A stretch of 64,000 nucleotides of DNA from Thermoplasmata archaeon (GTDB lineage Archaea; Thermoplasmatota; Thermoplasmata; Methanomassiliicoccales; Methanomethylophilaceae), in NCBI GenBank assembly GCA_015063285.1, contig SUST01000001.1, forward strand, positions 124,001 through 188,000, in the 5' to 3' direction. This document shows, piece after piece, positions 35,478-45,656 of the stretch. Made by a program: the position numbers and the translations under genes. Numbering within the stretch: the first letter of the stretch is position 1; each line of letters opens with the position of its first letter. The notes under the pieces are model-generated. The model had not been told where the DNA came from, searched no databases, and saw only the letters and a program-made list of their open reading frames with translations.

Positions 35478-37136
35478 TTAAAGGAATTCATCTAGAGTCA
35501 TACTTTCAACAGGAAACTCTTTTTTCGGCCAAATCCTAAGAACTTCTTTTAACAATTTCTTCTGACGCTCCTCAATTTCATCAATACTCCACTTATCTAA
35601 GAAAGAAATCTCCCGGGTATCTTCTATGCTAGATTCAGCGTACTTGATCTTTTTTACATCAAAAGTTTCATTACCAATTCTAATATTCTTCAACCCATCA
35701 AGAAGTATCATATTCCCTATACGTTTATGATACTCCTTCCAAGTTGTTTCATCAACCATCCATTTTGCATTACTTTCTGGCATAATATGTTCCAAATGAA
35801 CATCCTTTCCCCTTTCAGCGATCTTTGTTTCAGTATGATTCTTATTGTAGATTTCAATTAAAATGACCTTTCCAATGCTCTTCTTAGGAGCAAATTTACG
35901 AAATGCCAATTCAACATCAGCATCAGAGTCAACTACACTATAAACCTCGGATATGACCTTCAATGGGGACCAGTGCCTATTACTTACTGATTCTGCCCAA
36001 TTAGCATAATTCCTTTCGTTCTTATTGGCTGTTTTCTTCCCAATGACCTGATTTCTGAGAATTAAAGTCTCTACTGCCTTAAGCACCTCGCCGACGCATT
36101 CTTTCTGTCCTGTGTTATATAACGCCATTATCAATGGACAAAACGATGTTGCTCCGAATTGCTTCAGATTCATCAAATGATCGTAAGTATCGTCAGAATA
36201 GTACTTGCTGTTCTTTGATGGATTTATAATATAGAGATAAAGATCAACAGAGTCAAACATTCCAATCAAGAATGGATAAATATCCCCTTTCAACTCCTTA
36301 CTAACTGTTCCAAATAATTCTTTTTCACGTATGAATTCATGAGACGAATTCCAATAATATTTAATGAATTGAGTTGGACTCAGATCTTTACCACTATTCT
36401 CAATCTTATTGATCATATTGACCCATTTGTCTTTGATATAGTCATGATTGCTATCCAACTTACTAAAAAAATGATTCTTAAGAAGATCTGGTGCCTTTAA
36501 TGGTGTTCCTCTTGCATTCAAAGTTTCAAACACAGTGAACGCTTGTGATAAGCTTTCAGTCTCTACGTATGCAACATGAAATCCACTCAAAAAACTGTTA
36601 GCAAGTTCTTTGATTGCCTCAATTTCCTGATCACTATCGTCAATATATCTCTCTACACACTCGCGTAAGAGTTCATAGGCCCTCTTGACCAATTTATCTG
36701 ATTCATGCTGAACATTATAGTCGTGATTGGCCCCCTGAACATAATTCAACAGAAACTCATTATTATCTAAACCACTGGTAAGACGATAACCACCATCTTC
36801 AAACCCTATTGCCCCATTGATGCTATGAGTAAGGGAATCTACTTTCTGGTAATTGCGTTCCTTTATAAAATCTCTCAAAACACATAAGAAAATTGTAGAT
36901 GTGGTAATTCTTTGCTGGCCATCAACTATGTTATAAACTTCATTATCGCGATGAATTATGACAAGACCAAACAGATACGTGTTTTCTGAACTATCAATAA
37001 ATTTTGTCAAATCTGTAAAGAAATCACCGATGTTGTCTTCTGTCCAAGAAAAGTCTCTTTGATATTCAGGAACCATAAGATTATTTGTAAACAATTCCTT
37101 CATTGCCTTGTCAGACCATTGCATGTGATCAAACAA
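35478..37136 (-). CDS. GmrSD-like (DUF262/DUF1524) restriction protein
   Basis: 552 residues. The N-terminal DUF262 domain has PEYQRDFSW (about 23) and VDGQQRITTS (about 70), a ParB-like nucleotide-using fold. The C-terminal DUF1524 domain has the HNH-type LEHIMPESN (about 446) with NMILLDGLKN (about 474). GmrSD proteins are modification-dependent (type IV) restriction enzymes that act on phage DNA with altered bases. It ends in TAA and is AT-rich compared with its surroundings, which suggests transfer. The gene upstream, 57 nt away, is probably in the same operon. Confidence 0.87.
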   Translation of the reverse strand: MFDHMQWSDKAMKELFTNNLMVPEYQRDFSWTEDNIGDFFTDLTKFIDSSENTYLFGLVIIHRDNEVYNIVDGQQRITTSTIFLCVLRDFIKERNYQKVDSLTHSINGAIGFEDGGYRLTSGLDNNEFLLNYVQGANHDYNVQHESDKLVKRAYELLRECVERYIDDSDQEIEAIKELANSFLSGFHVAYVETESLSQAFTVFETLNARGTPLKAPDLLKNHFFSKLDSNHDYIKDKWVNMINKIENSGKDLSPTQFIKYYWNSSHEFIREKELFGTVSKELKGDIYPFLIGMFDSVDLYLYIINPSKNSKYYSDDTYDHLMNLKQFGATSFCPLIMALYNTGQKECVGEVLKAVETLILRNQVIGKKTANKNERNYANWAESVSNRHWSPLKVISEVYSVVDSDADVELAFRKFAPKKSIGKVILIEIYNKNHTETKIAERGKDVHLEHIMPESNAKWMVDETTWKEYHKRIGNMILLDGLKNIRIGNETFDVKKIKYAESSIEDTREISFLDKWSIDEIEERQKKLLKEVLRIWPKKEFPVESMTLDEFL

Positions 37137-37193
37137 TAACTGAGGATCAGATCTAAAGATCTTACGTTCTTCACTTTATATCTTGTATCACTT

Positions 37194-38114
37194 TCAATTG
37201 ACGATTTTCTTCTTCTCAATGTATTTTTGAAGTTCCTCGTCATCTAGAACCTTATCAAACTTATTTTCTCCGAATAAACCGGTAGCCAACATCGATTTAT
37301 TAATAACTGATACAAAAGTTGAGAAATCCTTGTTTATACGAACTAATTCATCTATCATTACGATGTCTAACTCATTATCTCTTGAAGGCAAAAGAATCTC
37401 TGATTGATGAACATCTTCAATATTAAGCCAAATAACCCCGATACCGAAAGAAGAATTCAATTTTGTGAGTTGCTTCAAAGCATCATCAGTTATCTTGGGT
37501 GCCACAAGATAACCTTCATTTGCCCAAGAAGAATTTGAAACAGCTTGAAAATAACACTCCCTTACATTCGACCCATTAATTTCTTTTTTCATTTCAAAAG
37601 AATAAATGGAAATAGTATCTATGCCCGCATTCTTTGCAAGAACAATTGTATCATTTTTTAATTCATCAAACGGAAACCTGACTGAGACAAGATCCGGATG
37701 CATCCATTTCTCAGCATTCTTACTAGATTTAACAGAATTCTCATGATGAATGGTCATCGTATTTCCTAAAAAATTTGGATCAGCGTTGACATATGAAACT
37801 AGCAGAGGATGGAGATCCCTTTCATACACCTTATCTTCATTTTTCGGTTTTACTACAATGTCGCCATTAGTTTCATATTTTAATTCCTTCAATCCAAAAA
37901 CTCCTGGGGACACTTTGGTAAAAATACTATCCTCATGCTTCTGCATATTTACATACATCTGTGCTTGAATTGTTTGCCAGGGAGTATTTCCATGTATTCC
38001 TGATTCTTTATCATAACCTTTCTCCACTGCATACTCCCACATATCGCCAGGAGTCATTGGACGTTTGGTCTCCCTAAGAATCTTTTCGGATAACTGAAGG
38101 CCTGTCATTGACAT
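37194..38114 (-). CDS. HrgA-like protein: HARE-HTH domain plus restriction-like region
   Basis: 306 residues. The N-terminal 75 residues form a HARE-HTH domain (EKILRETKRPMTPGDMWEYA, then SPGVFGLKEL), found in restriction and chromatin proteins. The rest resembles the HrgA/COG2958 group linked to restriction loci. Conserved acidic and lysine residues (SIYSFEMKKE) could form a nuclease core, but I cannot assign the active site. AT-rich like its partner. It faces away from hsdM, with a 181-bp shared upstream region. Confidence 0.7.
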   Translation of the reverse strand: MSMTGLQLSEKILRETKRPMTPGDMWEYAVEKGYDKESGIHGNTPWQTIQAQMYVNMQKHEDSIFTKVSPGVFGLKELKYETNGDIVVKPKNEDKVYERDLHPLLVSYVNADPNFLGNTMTIHHENSVKSSKNAEKWMHPDLVSVRFPFDELKNDTIVLAKNAGIDTISIYSFEMKKEINGSNVRECYFQAVSNSSWANEGYLVAPKITDDALKQLTKLNSSFGIGVIWLNIEDVHQSEILLPSRDNELDIVMIDELVRINKDFSTFVSVINKSMLATGLFGENKFDKVLDDEELQKYIEKKKIVN

Positions 38115-38295
38115 AGTAACAAAATATGTAATGAAGGACTAGAATTAAGTGATTATCGTTGTACATCAATGAATTAAATACGATTCTTTCAATATGTTCT
38201 ATGATCTTTGGGTCGGATGCTTTACATCAGATAGTTGGCGTATTTAAGTCGGATTATCATCAATTTGCATTCACAAGAACAGCAGGGTATCACTG

Positions 38296-39864
38296 ATGAC
38301 GCTAGACAATAAGAAAGAAACCGAACGTGCGGAGCTCCACCGCACCATATGGGGAATAGCAAACGACCTCCGCGGCAGTGTTGACGGATGGGATTTCAAA
38401 CAGTATGTACTTGGAATGTTGTTCTACAGATACATCTCCGAGAATCTGTCAAATTACATAGAGAAGAACGAGCACGAGGCAGGAGACACCTCGTTCAAAT
38501 ACTCTGATCTTTCTGATAAGGATGCCGAGACCATCAGGGAGGAGATGATTAACGACAAGGGTTTCTTCATCCTTCCCAGCGAACTCTTCCAGAATGTAAG
38601 AAAGAAAGCACCATTGGATGAAAACTTAAATGAGACTCTGGAGAATGTATTCAAGCATATCGAATCATCTGCGATGGGTACCGAGAGCGAATCGGATTTC
38701 AAAGGACTCTTCGATGACCTCGATGTGAACAGCAACAAGCTCGGTGGGTCCGTCGCAGAGAGGAACAAGAAGCTCGTCAAGCTCATGGACGGCGTAGGCG
38801 AGATGAATCTCGGCAACTACAAGGACAACACCATCGATGCATTCGGGGATGCCTACGAGTTCCTCATGGGGATGTACGCATCCAATGCCGGTAAGAGTGG
38901 CGGGGAGTACTACACGCCCCAAGAAGTATCTGAGCTCCTTACACGCCTGACCATTGTTGGGAAGACAGAAGTGAACAAGGTCTACGATCCTGCCTGCGGA
39001 TCCGGTTCTCTTCTTCTCAAGTTCGCAAAGATCCTTGGTAAGGACCATGTCAGGCAGGGATTCTTCGGCCAGGAGATCAACATCACCACATACAACCTGT
39101 GCAGGATCAACATGTTCCTCCATGACATCGATTACGACAAGTTCGATATCGCCCACGGGGACACCCTCATCAATCCGATGCATTACGATGATGAGCCTTT
39201 CGAGGCCATCGTATCCAATCCGCCCTACTCGATCAAATGGGAAGGGGATACGAATCCTGTCCTGATCAACGACCCGAGATTCTCTCCTGCCGGAGTCCTC
39301 GCACCCAACTCCAAGGCGGATATGGCCTTCATCATGCACTCATTGGCATGGCTGGCGACCAACGGAACCGCGGCAATCGTCTGTTTCCCCGGCATCATGT
39401 ATCGTAGCGGCAAGGAGCAGAAGATTAGGAAGTATCTCATCGATAACAACTATGTGGACTGCGTCATTCAACTTCCTGACAACCTATTCTACGGAACATC
39501 AATAGCAACATGCATCATGGTATTGAAGAGATCCAAATCATCCAACGACACTCTGTTCATTGATGCTTCCAAGGAATGCATCAGGGTCACCAATAACAAC
39601 AAGCTCACCGAGGATAACATCTCCAAGATCATCTCTATATTCACAGATCACAATGATGTTCAGTATGTGGCAAAGGTCATACCCAACCAGCAGATCAAGG
39701 ATAATGATTACAACCTATCTGTATCACAATATGTGGAGCAAGAAGACACGAGAGAGGTAATCGACATTAAAGAGCTCAACTCAGAGATTGAGCAGATAGT
39801 TGCAAGAGAGAACGAGCTCAGAAACCAGATTGATCAGATAATCAAAGACATCGAGAGTGATTAA
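38296..39864 (+). CDS. hsdM: Type I restriction-modification DNA methyltransferase subunit
   Basis: 522 residues. The N-terminal helical HsdM domain (GIANDLRGSVDGWDFKQYVL) is followed by the methylase with motif I VYDPACGSGSL (about 228) and the N6-adenine catalytic motif NPPYSIKW (about 306). It methylates adenine in the site chosen by HsdS. GTATTTAAG near 38240 may be the promoter. The stop is TAA, 2 nt before the hsdS start. Codon use is host-like and GC-richer than hsdS. Confidence 0.95.
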   Translation: MTLDNKKETERAELHRTIWGIANDLRGSVDGWDFKQYVLGMLFYRYISENLSNYIEKNEHEAGDTSFKYSDLSDKDAETIREEMINDKGFFILPSELFQNVRKKAPLDENLNETLENVFKHIESSAMGTESESDFKGLFDDLDVNSNKLGGSVAERNKKLVKLMDGVGEMNLGNYKDNTIDAFGDAYEFLMGMYASNAGKSGGEYYTPQEVSELLTRLTIVGKTEVNKVYDPACGSGSLLLKFAKILGKDHVRQGFFGQEINITTYNLCRINMFLHDIDYDKFDIAHGDTLINPMHYDDEPFEAIVSNPPYSIKWEGDTNPVLINDPRFSPAGVLAPNSKADMAFIMHSLAWLATNGTAAIVCFPGIMYRSGKEQKIRKYLIDNNYVDCVIQLPDNLFYGTSIATCIMVLKRSKSSNDTLFIDASKECIRVTNNNKLTEDNISKIISIFTDHNDVQYVAKVIPNQQIKDNDYNLSVSQYVEQEDTREVIDIKELNSEIEQIVARENELRNQIDQIIKDIESD

Positions 39865-39866
39865 CA

Positions 39867-41015
39867 GTGCATCGTTGGAAAAACGAGACAGTTATAAGAT
39901 ACGATAGTCTTGAAAACTGTGCCAGAATAAAACGCGGTACTCGCATAACAAAATCAGAAATAACTGATTCAGGGACATATCCTGTTATAAGTGGTGGTGA
40001 AAAACCTATGGGGTTTTACGAAATGTTCAACAGAGACTCGAATACCATCACAATCGCCCAGTATGGTGCAGCGGGGTATGTTGATTGGCAATCATCCCCA
40101 TTCTGGGCAAATGACGTGTGCTATTGCATATATCCCTCATCGGAACTTAACAACCGTTTTCTTTATCACGTTCTCAAATCGAATCAAAACTACCTCTATT
40201 CTCAAAGAACGAAGGCCATACCTGCTCATCTGCCTTTGAAGATTCTATCACAGTTAATGATTCCAATCCCCCCATTAGAGATCCAAAATGAAATAGTCTG
40301 CATCCTCGATTCCTTCGCCGCCCTCACTGCAGAACTCACTGCAAAACTTACTGCAGAACTCACTGCAAGAAAAAAGCAATATGAATTCTATCGTAATAAA
40401 GTGCTATCTCTCTCAAATTTCCCCTATTATTCCTTAGAATCGGTCTGTAATATTGTAGATTATCGTGGAAAAACTCCTAAAAAAGTGGATAAAGGGGTGT
40501 TTCTCGTTACCGCAAAAAACATCCGTATGGGTTACATCGATTATTCTCTTTCTTCAGAATACGTTTTAGAAGAGGATTATGATGAAATTATGCACAGAGG
40601 TAAGCCAAGAATAGGGGATGTCTTGATAACAACCGAAGCTCCCTGCGGTTTTGTTGCCCAGATTGATCGCGAAGATGTTGCTTTAGCTCAGCGTGTAATA
40701 AAATATAGTCCAAAAAATCCTTCATTCCTAGAACCAACGTACTTGAAGTACATATTAATGGGGGATGAATTTCAACATAAGTTGAATAATGCGGCAACAG
40801 GCAGTACTGTAAAAGGCATCAAAGGCAGCAAACTTCACCAATTAACTATCCCGATACCCGATATAAGCAAGCAAAGGGAAATAATATCAATATTGAAACA
40901 GTTCGAAACACTGAGCACAGACATTATCATAGGATTACCGGCAGAAATTGCATCTCGCCAAAAACAATATGAATACTATCGTGACAAGCTATTATCATTT
41001 ACTACTGATGTTTGA
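39867..41015 (+). CDS. hsdS: Type I specificity subunit
   Basis: 382 residues from GTG 39867. Two target-recognition domains (about 10-140 and 200-330) each end with an IPIPPLEIQNEIV/IPIPDISKQREII motif and a helix (KQYEFYRNK and KQYEYYRDK). Between them the spacer helix contains four 12-bp direct repeats encoding LTA(E/K/R). In EcoR124-type enzymes the number of TAEL repeats sets the gap between the two half-sites. The gene is AT-rich, unlike hsdM and hsdR, which suggests exchange of the specificity gene. Confidence 0.95.
   Translation: MHRWKNETVIRYDSLENCARIKRGTRITKSEITDSGTYPVISGGEKPMGFYEMFNRDSNTITIAQYGAAGYVDWQSSPFWANDVCYCIYPSSELNNRFLYHVLKSNQNYLYSQRTKAIPAHLPLKILSQLMIPIPPLEIQNEIVCILDSFAALTAELTAKLTAELTARKKQYEFYRNKVLSLSNFPYYSLESVCNIVDYRGKTPKKVDKGVFLVTAKNIRMGYIDYSLSSEYVLEEDYDEIMHRGKPRIGDVLITTEAPCGFVAQIDREDVALAQRVIKYSPKNPSFLEPTYLKYILMGDEFQHKLNNAATGSTVKGIKGSKLHQLTIPIPDISKQREIISILKQFETLSTDIIIGLPAEIASRQKQYEYYRDKLLSFTTDV
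40323..40370 (+). repeat. Four tandem 12-bp repeats in the hsdS spacer
   Basis: CTCACTGCAGAA, CTCACTGCAAAA, CTTACTGCAGAA and CTCACTGCAAGA follow each other in frame and encode LTAE, LTAK, LTAE and LTAR. Slippage by one unit would keep the frame and change the length of the spacer helix. Confidence 0.85.
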
Positions 41016-41024
41016 GCTGATTTG

Positions 41025-42410
41025 ATGATCCCTTTACAAGATGTTCTTGATAAGATCAATTCTGGATCAGATGATTATAAATTATACTTAAAAAGTCAAG
41101 GCGCATCGGAATCTTACGCGGAAAAAGCATCATTGGCACTAAAAACTCTGTTTTGGCAAGCGGGGGAACAAAAAGGATATTTGGAAAACGAAATTAGTAC
41201 TGGCATTCATGATGGAAAACAGTTCTCTATGCTTATTGGGTTCGCTTACACTATACTGGATTGTATAGAGGATGCTGCGGAATTCGCACATATCGGTATC
41301 AAGGATAAAAATGGCTACCACATCGAATGCGATACACATTTTATTCAAACCGTCAAATTATATGGCGAAAGAGCCGGAAGCAAACCAACGAATGACTTTG
41401 AAGCTTTCAGATTTCTAAGGTCCTTCATATGTGCCCATCCTTTGAGAACAGAATATAAAACAACAAGCGAAGGATTCATACCAGGAACTTATGCATATTG
41501 TAAATTTGTTGACTATATCAACGATAGACCAGTACATGAATGGATGAAACCTAAGGGTGCTGATTTCTGGGTCCAGGTATTGAGCGATAATAACTCATGG
41601 GACGATGATTTCTACATTTGTAGTAAAGAAATATGGGCGTATGTGGATTACAGATACAAACAATTGATTGAAGAAATACACAAAACCATGGTTGAACGTA
41701 CTAAGAAAACTCTCGATTAGCTACGTCATAAACCGATTGTTATCATCTCACCTGATCGCTCTGTTGATAATCTAGAACAACTAATGAAGCTAGATCACTT
41801 TCGGAATGGATATCATGACTATGGGCTAAAAACGTATCATCATACACTTACTTATCTGTCCGAGCATCCTTTGGATCAATATAATGACGAACTTATTCAC
41901 TGGATTTGGGATCGTTTACATGTTATAAGAAACAAGATTCAAGATTTAAATTGTGAATCCAATGATTTGCACTCTGATGCGCGTATTATGTTTGAAAACA
42001 TTGGTTGTGATATCCATCAATGTAACAACTTAATAGAATTGGATTACAATGACTATGAAACTGAAGAATATCCTCTGCATAATCCAAATCCAGTCAAAAC
42101 CCCCTCGGATTTCCTTAGGTTAGAATTTGATAAACTTTTGAATTTAGAAGAATTGAAAGAAGCTTCGCATAAAGATAGGATAGATCTAGTTTCGTGGTAT
42201 TACAGAAACTGCCAACGTATTCCACGTTCAGATATCTCAAAACTGTTCATGGTAATTGTCATCCCTGATTTTGTAAAGAAGTATGATTTGTTAGAAGATC
42301 TAATAGAAATGGATGACTACCGTCTTTTTCTTAATATCCTTGCATGTTCTATACACGAACTAAACATGACATCCGGACATCAAAATAATATGAACGCGGC
42401 GATTATATGA
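41025..42410 (+). CDS. Unknown protein in the type I operon, with in-frame TAG
   Basis: From ATG 41025 the frame reads KINSGSDDYKLYLKSQGASE and on to TAG 41718-41720 (codon 232). It continues without another stop through LRHKPIVIISPDRSVDNL and YHHTLTYLSEHPLDQYNDEL to TGA 42410, 461 residues in all. The end overlaps hsdR (ATGA). The 63 nt between the TAG and the next ATG are open and protein-like, which argues for one gene rather than two. The protein is helical, AT-rich in codon use and of unknown family. Its place between hsdS and hsdR suggests a role in the restriction complex or its control. Confidence 0.75.
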
Positions 42411-45400
42411 GTACTTACAATATCATAGCCTCAACAGATGAATGCACTGTAGTATCCGAGTACACTCCAGTCAAGAAACGTTCCGATGCCTACCAGTCCG
42501 AAGCAGCCCTAGAAGAACAGTTCATCAAGGATCTCCAATCCCAAGGCTATGAATACATCCGTATCAACAGCGAGGACGACCTCAAGAACAATCTTCGCAA
42601 ACAGTTGGAAAAGCTCAATGGTTATGCGTTCTCCGAGGATGAATGGAAGAGATTCTTCAGTACGTGTATTTCATCATCCAACGATTCCATCGAGGAGAAG
42701 ACAAGGAGGATCCAAAAAGATCACGTCCAAGTCCTTCAGCGTGATGACGGCTCCTCTAAGAACATACGGCTCATCGACAAGAAGGACATACACAACAACT
42801 CCCTGCAGGTATTGAATCAGTATACCGCAACAGACGGCACCCATGAGAACCGCTACGATGTCACCGTCCTGGTCAATGGATTGCCTTTGGTGCATGTGGA
42901 GCTCAAGCGCCGTGGGGTCGAGTTGAAGGAAGCGTTCAATCAGATCAACCGCTATCAAAACGAGAGCTTCTGGTCAGGCTCCGGATTGTACGAGTATGTC
43001 CAGATCTTCGTAATCTCCAACGGAACGAACACCAAGTACTACTCGAACACCACCCGTTCGAATCACATCATCGAGGCCTCCGTCGGAGGAAGGAATAAAG
43101 GGAAGAAGACCAGCAATAGCTTCGAATTCACCTCCTTCTGGGCAGACGGCAGCAACCGCATCATCCCTGATCTGTTGGATTTCACAAGGACGTTCTTCTC
43201 CAGGCATTCAATCCTCAGCATCCTCACCAGATACTGCATCTTCGATGCCGACGACAAATTGCTCGTCATGAGGCCCTACCAGATCGCTGCGACCGAGAGG
43301 ATCATCAACAGGATCCAGATCTCCAACAATTACAAGACGATGGGTACGGTCAAAGCGGGAGGATACATATGGCATACCACCGGCAGCGGCAAGACGCTCA
43401 CATCGTTCAAGACCGCTCAACTGGCGACGGAGCTGCCCTTCATAGAGAAGGTCCTCTTCGTTGTCGACCGTCAGGACCTCGACTATCAGACCATCAGGGA
43501 ATACGACAGATTCGAGAAGGGTGCCGCCAACGGGAACAAGAACACGACCATCCTCCAGAAGCAGTTGTCCGACCCCCAATGCAGGATCATCGTCACCACG
43601 ATCCAGAAGCTGGAGGTCTTCATCAAGAAGTACAAGGACCACGAGATCTACAACAAGCACATAGTGATGATCTTCGACGAATGCCACCGTTCTCAGTTCG
43701 GCGAGATGCATATCGCCATCACCAAGGCGTTCAAGAACTACCACCTGTTCGGATTCACCGGTACGCCTATCTTCGCCATGAACTCCACCGCTGGTAAGAA
43801 CCCTACATTGCGTACCACCCAGGATGCGTTCGGGGACAAGCTCCATTCGTATACCATCGTCAATGCGATCAACGATGGCAACGTATTGCCCTTTCTCATC
43901 GACTACGTGAAGACCATCAAGGCCGCCGACGACATCTCCGACGAGGAGATCTCAGGAATCGAGACGGAGAAGATCATGGCCGCTCCCGAAAGGATCAGTA
44001 TGGTCACCAAATACATCCTCGACCATTTCGACCAGAAGACCAAGCGCAACACCTATTACGATTACAAAGGTAAGAAGGTCAACGGATTCAACTCCATCTT
44101 CGCTGTGAGCTCGATCCCCACCGCTATCAAGTATTACAACGAATTCCAAAGACAGCTCAAGGAGACTGGGAAACAGCTCAACATCGCCATCATCTACACC
44201 TCGCAGCAGAACGGCGACGATTGGGACGAGGGTATAACCGTCGGGGACTTCGAACTCGAGACCTTGACGATCTCAGAACGCCAATACCTGGACCGTTCCA
44301 TCAGCGATTACAACGCCACATTCAAGACCAACTTCGACACCTCCTCGGATGGCTTCCAGAATTACTACAAGGACATCTCACAGAGGATGAAGAACCGCGA
44401 CCTCGACCTCCTGATAGTCGTGAACATGTTCCTCACCGGATTCGATGCTACAACATTGAACACGTTGTGGGTGGACAAGAACCTCAGATCCCACGGGCTC
44501 ATACAGGCATTCTCGAGGACCAACCGTATCCTGAATTCTGTCAAGACATACGGGAACATAATCTGCTTCAGGAACCTCCGCAAAGCAACGGAGAACGCCA
44601 TTGCATTGTTCGGTGACGAGAATGCTACGGGTACGGTGCTCCTCAAGACCTACAACGAGTACTATTTCGGATACACAGACGACGAAGGGAAACATGTCAA
44701 CGGATACAAGGATCTCATCGAAAGGCTCGTCCAGGAATTCCCTGTCGGTAAACCCATCATCGGGGAGGAGAAGAACAAGGAGTTCATCAAGCTCTTCGGT
44801 TCCATCCTGAGGCTGCAGAACATACTCACGGCATTCGATCAGTTCCAAGGGAACGAGATCATCAGCCCGAGAGATATGCAGGACTATCAGAGCAACTATC
44901 TAGACATATATCGCAATATACGCATCAAGAAGGTCAAATCGGACGTCACGGCGGACATCGTATTCGAGATCGAGCTCATCAAGCAGGTGGAGGTCAACAT
45001 CGATTACGTCCTGATGCTCGTTAAGAAGTATCACGACGACAACTGCAAGGACAAGGAGATCCTCGTGGATATCGAGAAGGCCATAGGGTCCTCCACACAG
45101 CTGCGCAGCAAGAAGGAACTCATCATGCAGTTCATCAGCAGGGTGGATCCCTCAGCCGATATCGATGCGGATTGGGCCAGGTTCGTATCGCAGCAGAAGG
45201 ATGAGGATCTCAAGAAGCTGATAGATGAGAACAAACTGAGGCCGGAAGAGACCGCACAGTTCGTCAGCAATGCGTTCAGGGACGGCACTCTCAAAACTAC
45301 CGGTACGGATATAGACAAGATCATGCCCCCCATGCGCCGTTTCGGCGGAGGGGACAGACTTCAGCAGAAGAATACAGTCATAGAGAAGCTCAAGACTTTC

Positions 45401-45427
45401 TTTGACAAGTATTTCGGATTGATATGA
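42407..45427 (+). CDS. hsdR: Type I restriction endonuclease/translocase subunit
   Basis: 1006 residues. The N-terminal nuclease has the PD-(D/E)xK core ending in VHVELKRRG (about 162). The SF2 motor follows with Walker A HTTGSGKTLTS (about 323), DECHRSQFG (about 423) and the later motif FLTGFDATTLN (about 675), then a helical C-terminus that contacts HsdM. It pulls DNA and cuts at a distance when the site is unmethylated. Host-like codon use. The start is fixed by the ATGA overlap with the preceding gene. Confidence 0.96.
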   Translation: MSTYNIIASTDECTVVSEYTPVKKRSDAYQSEAALEEQFIKDLQSQGYEYIRINSEDDLKNNLRKQLEKLNGYAFSEDEWKRFFSTCISSSNDSIEEKTRRIQKDHVQVLQRDDGSSKNIRLIDKKDIHNNSLQVLNQYTATDGTHENRYDVTVLVNGLPLVHVELKRRGVELKEAFNQINRYQNESFWSGSGLYEYVQIFVISNGTNTKYYSNTTRSNHIIEASVGGRNKGKKTSNSFEFTSFWADGSNRIIPDLLDFTRTFFSRHSILSILTRYCIFDADDKLLVMRPYQIAATERIINRIQISNNYKTMGTVKAGGYIWHTTGSGKTLTSFKTAQLATELPFIEKVLFVVDRQDLDYQTIREYDRFEKGAANGNKNTTILQKQLSDPQCRIIVTTIQKLEVFIKKYKDHEIYNKHIVMIFDECHRSQFGEMHIAITKAFKNYHLFGFTGTPIFAMNSTAGKNPTLRTTQDAFGDKLHSYTIVNAINDGNVLPFLIDYVKTIKAADDISDEEISGIETEKIMAAPERISMVTKYILDHFDQKTKRNTYYDYKGKKVNGFNSIFAVSSIPTAIKYYNEFQRQLKETGKQLNIAIIYTSQQNGDDWDEGITVGDFELETLTISERQYLDRSISDYNATFKTNFDTSSDGFQNYYKDISQRMKNRDLDLLIVVNMFLTGFDATTLNTLWVDKNLRSHGLIQAFSRTNRILNSVKTYGNIICFRNLRKATENAIALFGDENATGTVLLKTYNEYYFGYTDDEGKHVNGYKDLIERLVQEFPVGKPIIGEEKNKEFIKLFGSILRLQNILTAFDQFQGNEIISPRDMQDYQSNYLDIYRNIRIKKVKSDVTADIVFEIELIKQVEVNIDYVLMLVKKYHDDNCKDKEILVDIEKAIGSSTQLRSKKELIMQFISRVDPSADIDADWARFVSQQKDEDLKKLIDENKLRPEETAQFVSNAFRDGTLKTTGTDIDKIMPPMRRFGGGDRLQQKNTVIEKLKTFFDKYFGLI

Positions 45428-45656
45428 TTCAACCTGGTATACACAATAAGAAGTGAATCCGAATTACAATCAGGCGTTACATTGTTTATTGGACCAATCA
45501 TCCAATATAAATACTACCTACCGCTACGCCCTCTCAAGGAAGACAGCAAGCTCTGTGCCGAAGACACGATCCTCGATCCTGAACCGACAAGCAGATCCCG
45601 TATACGCCTTTTTCATCGATCTGCAAGAAATCCCCATAAAACAAAAGGAATGAGGA
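45428..45656 (+). promoter_or_regulatory. Leader of the Sel1-repeat gene
   Basis: ATATAAATAC near 45506 is a good TATA box, which gives a leader of about 120 nt. Near the end GCAGATC and GATCTGC enclose about 20 nt and could form a hairpin. AAAGGAATGAGG before the start serves as ribosome-binding site. Confidence 0.45.

Noticed and set aside
41721-41783. Treating 41784-42410 as a separate gene
   Set aside because: The 63 nt before its ATG are open in the same frame and read as protein, and no ribosome-binding site stands before that ATG.
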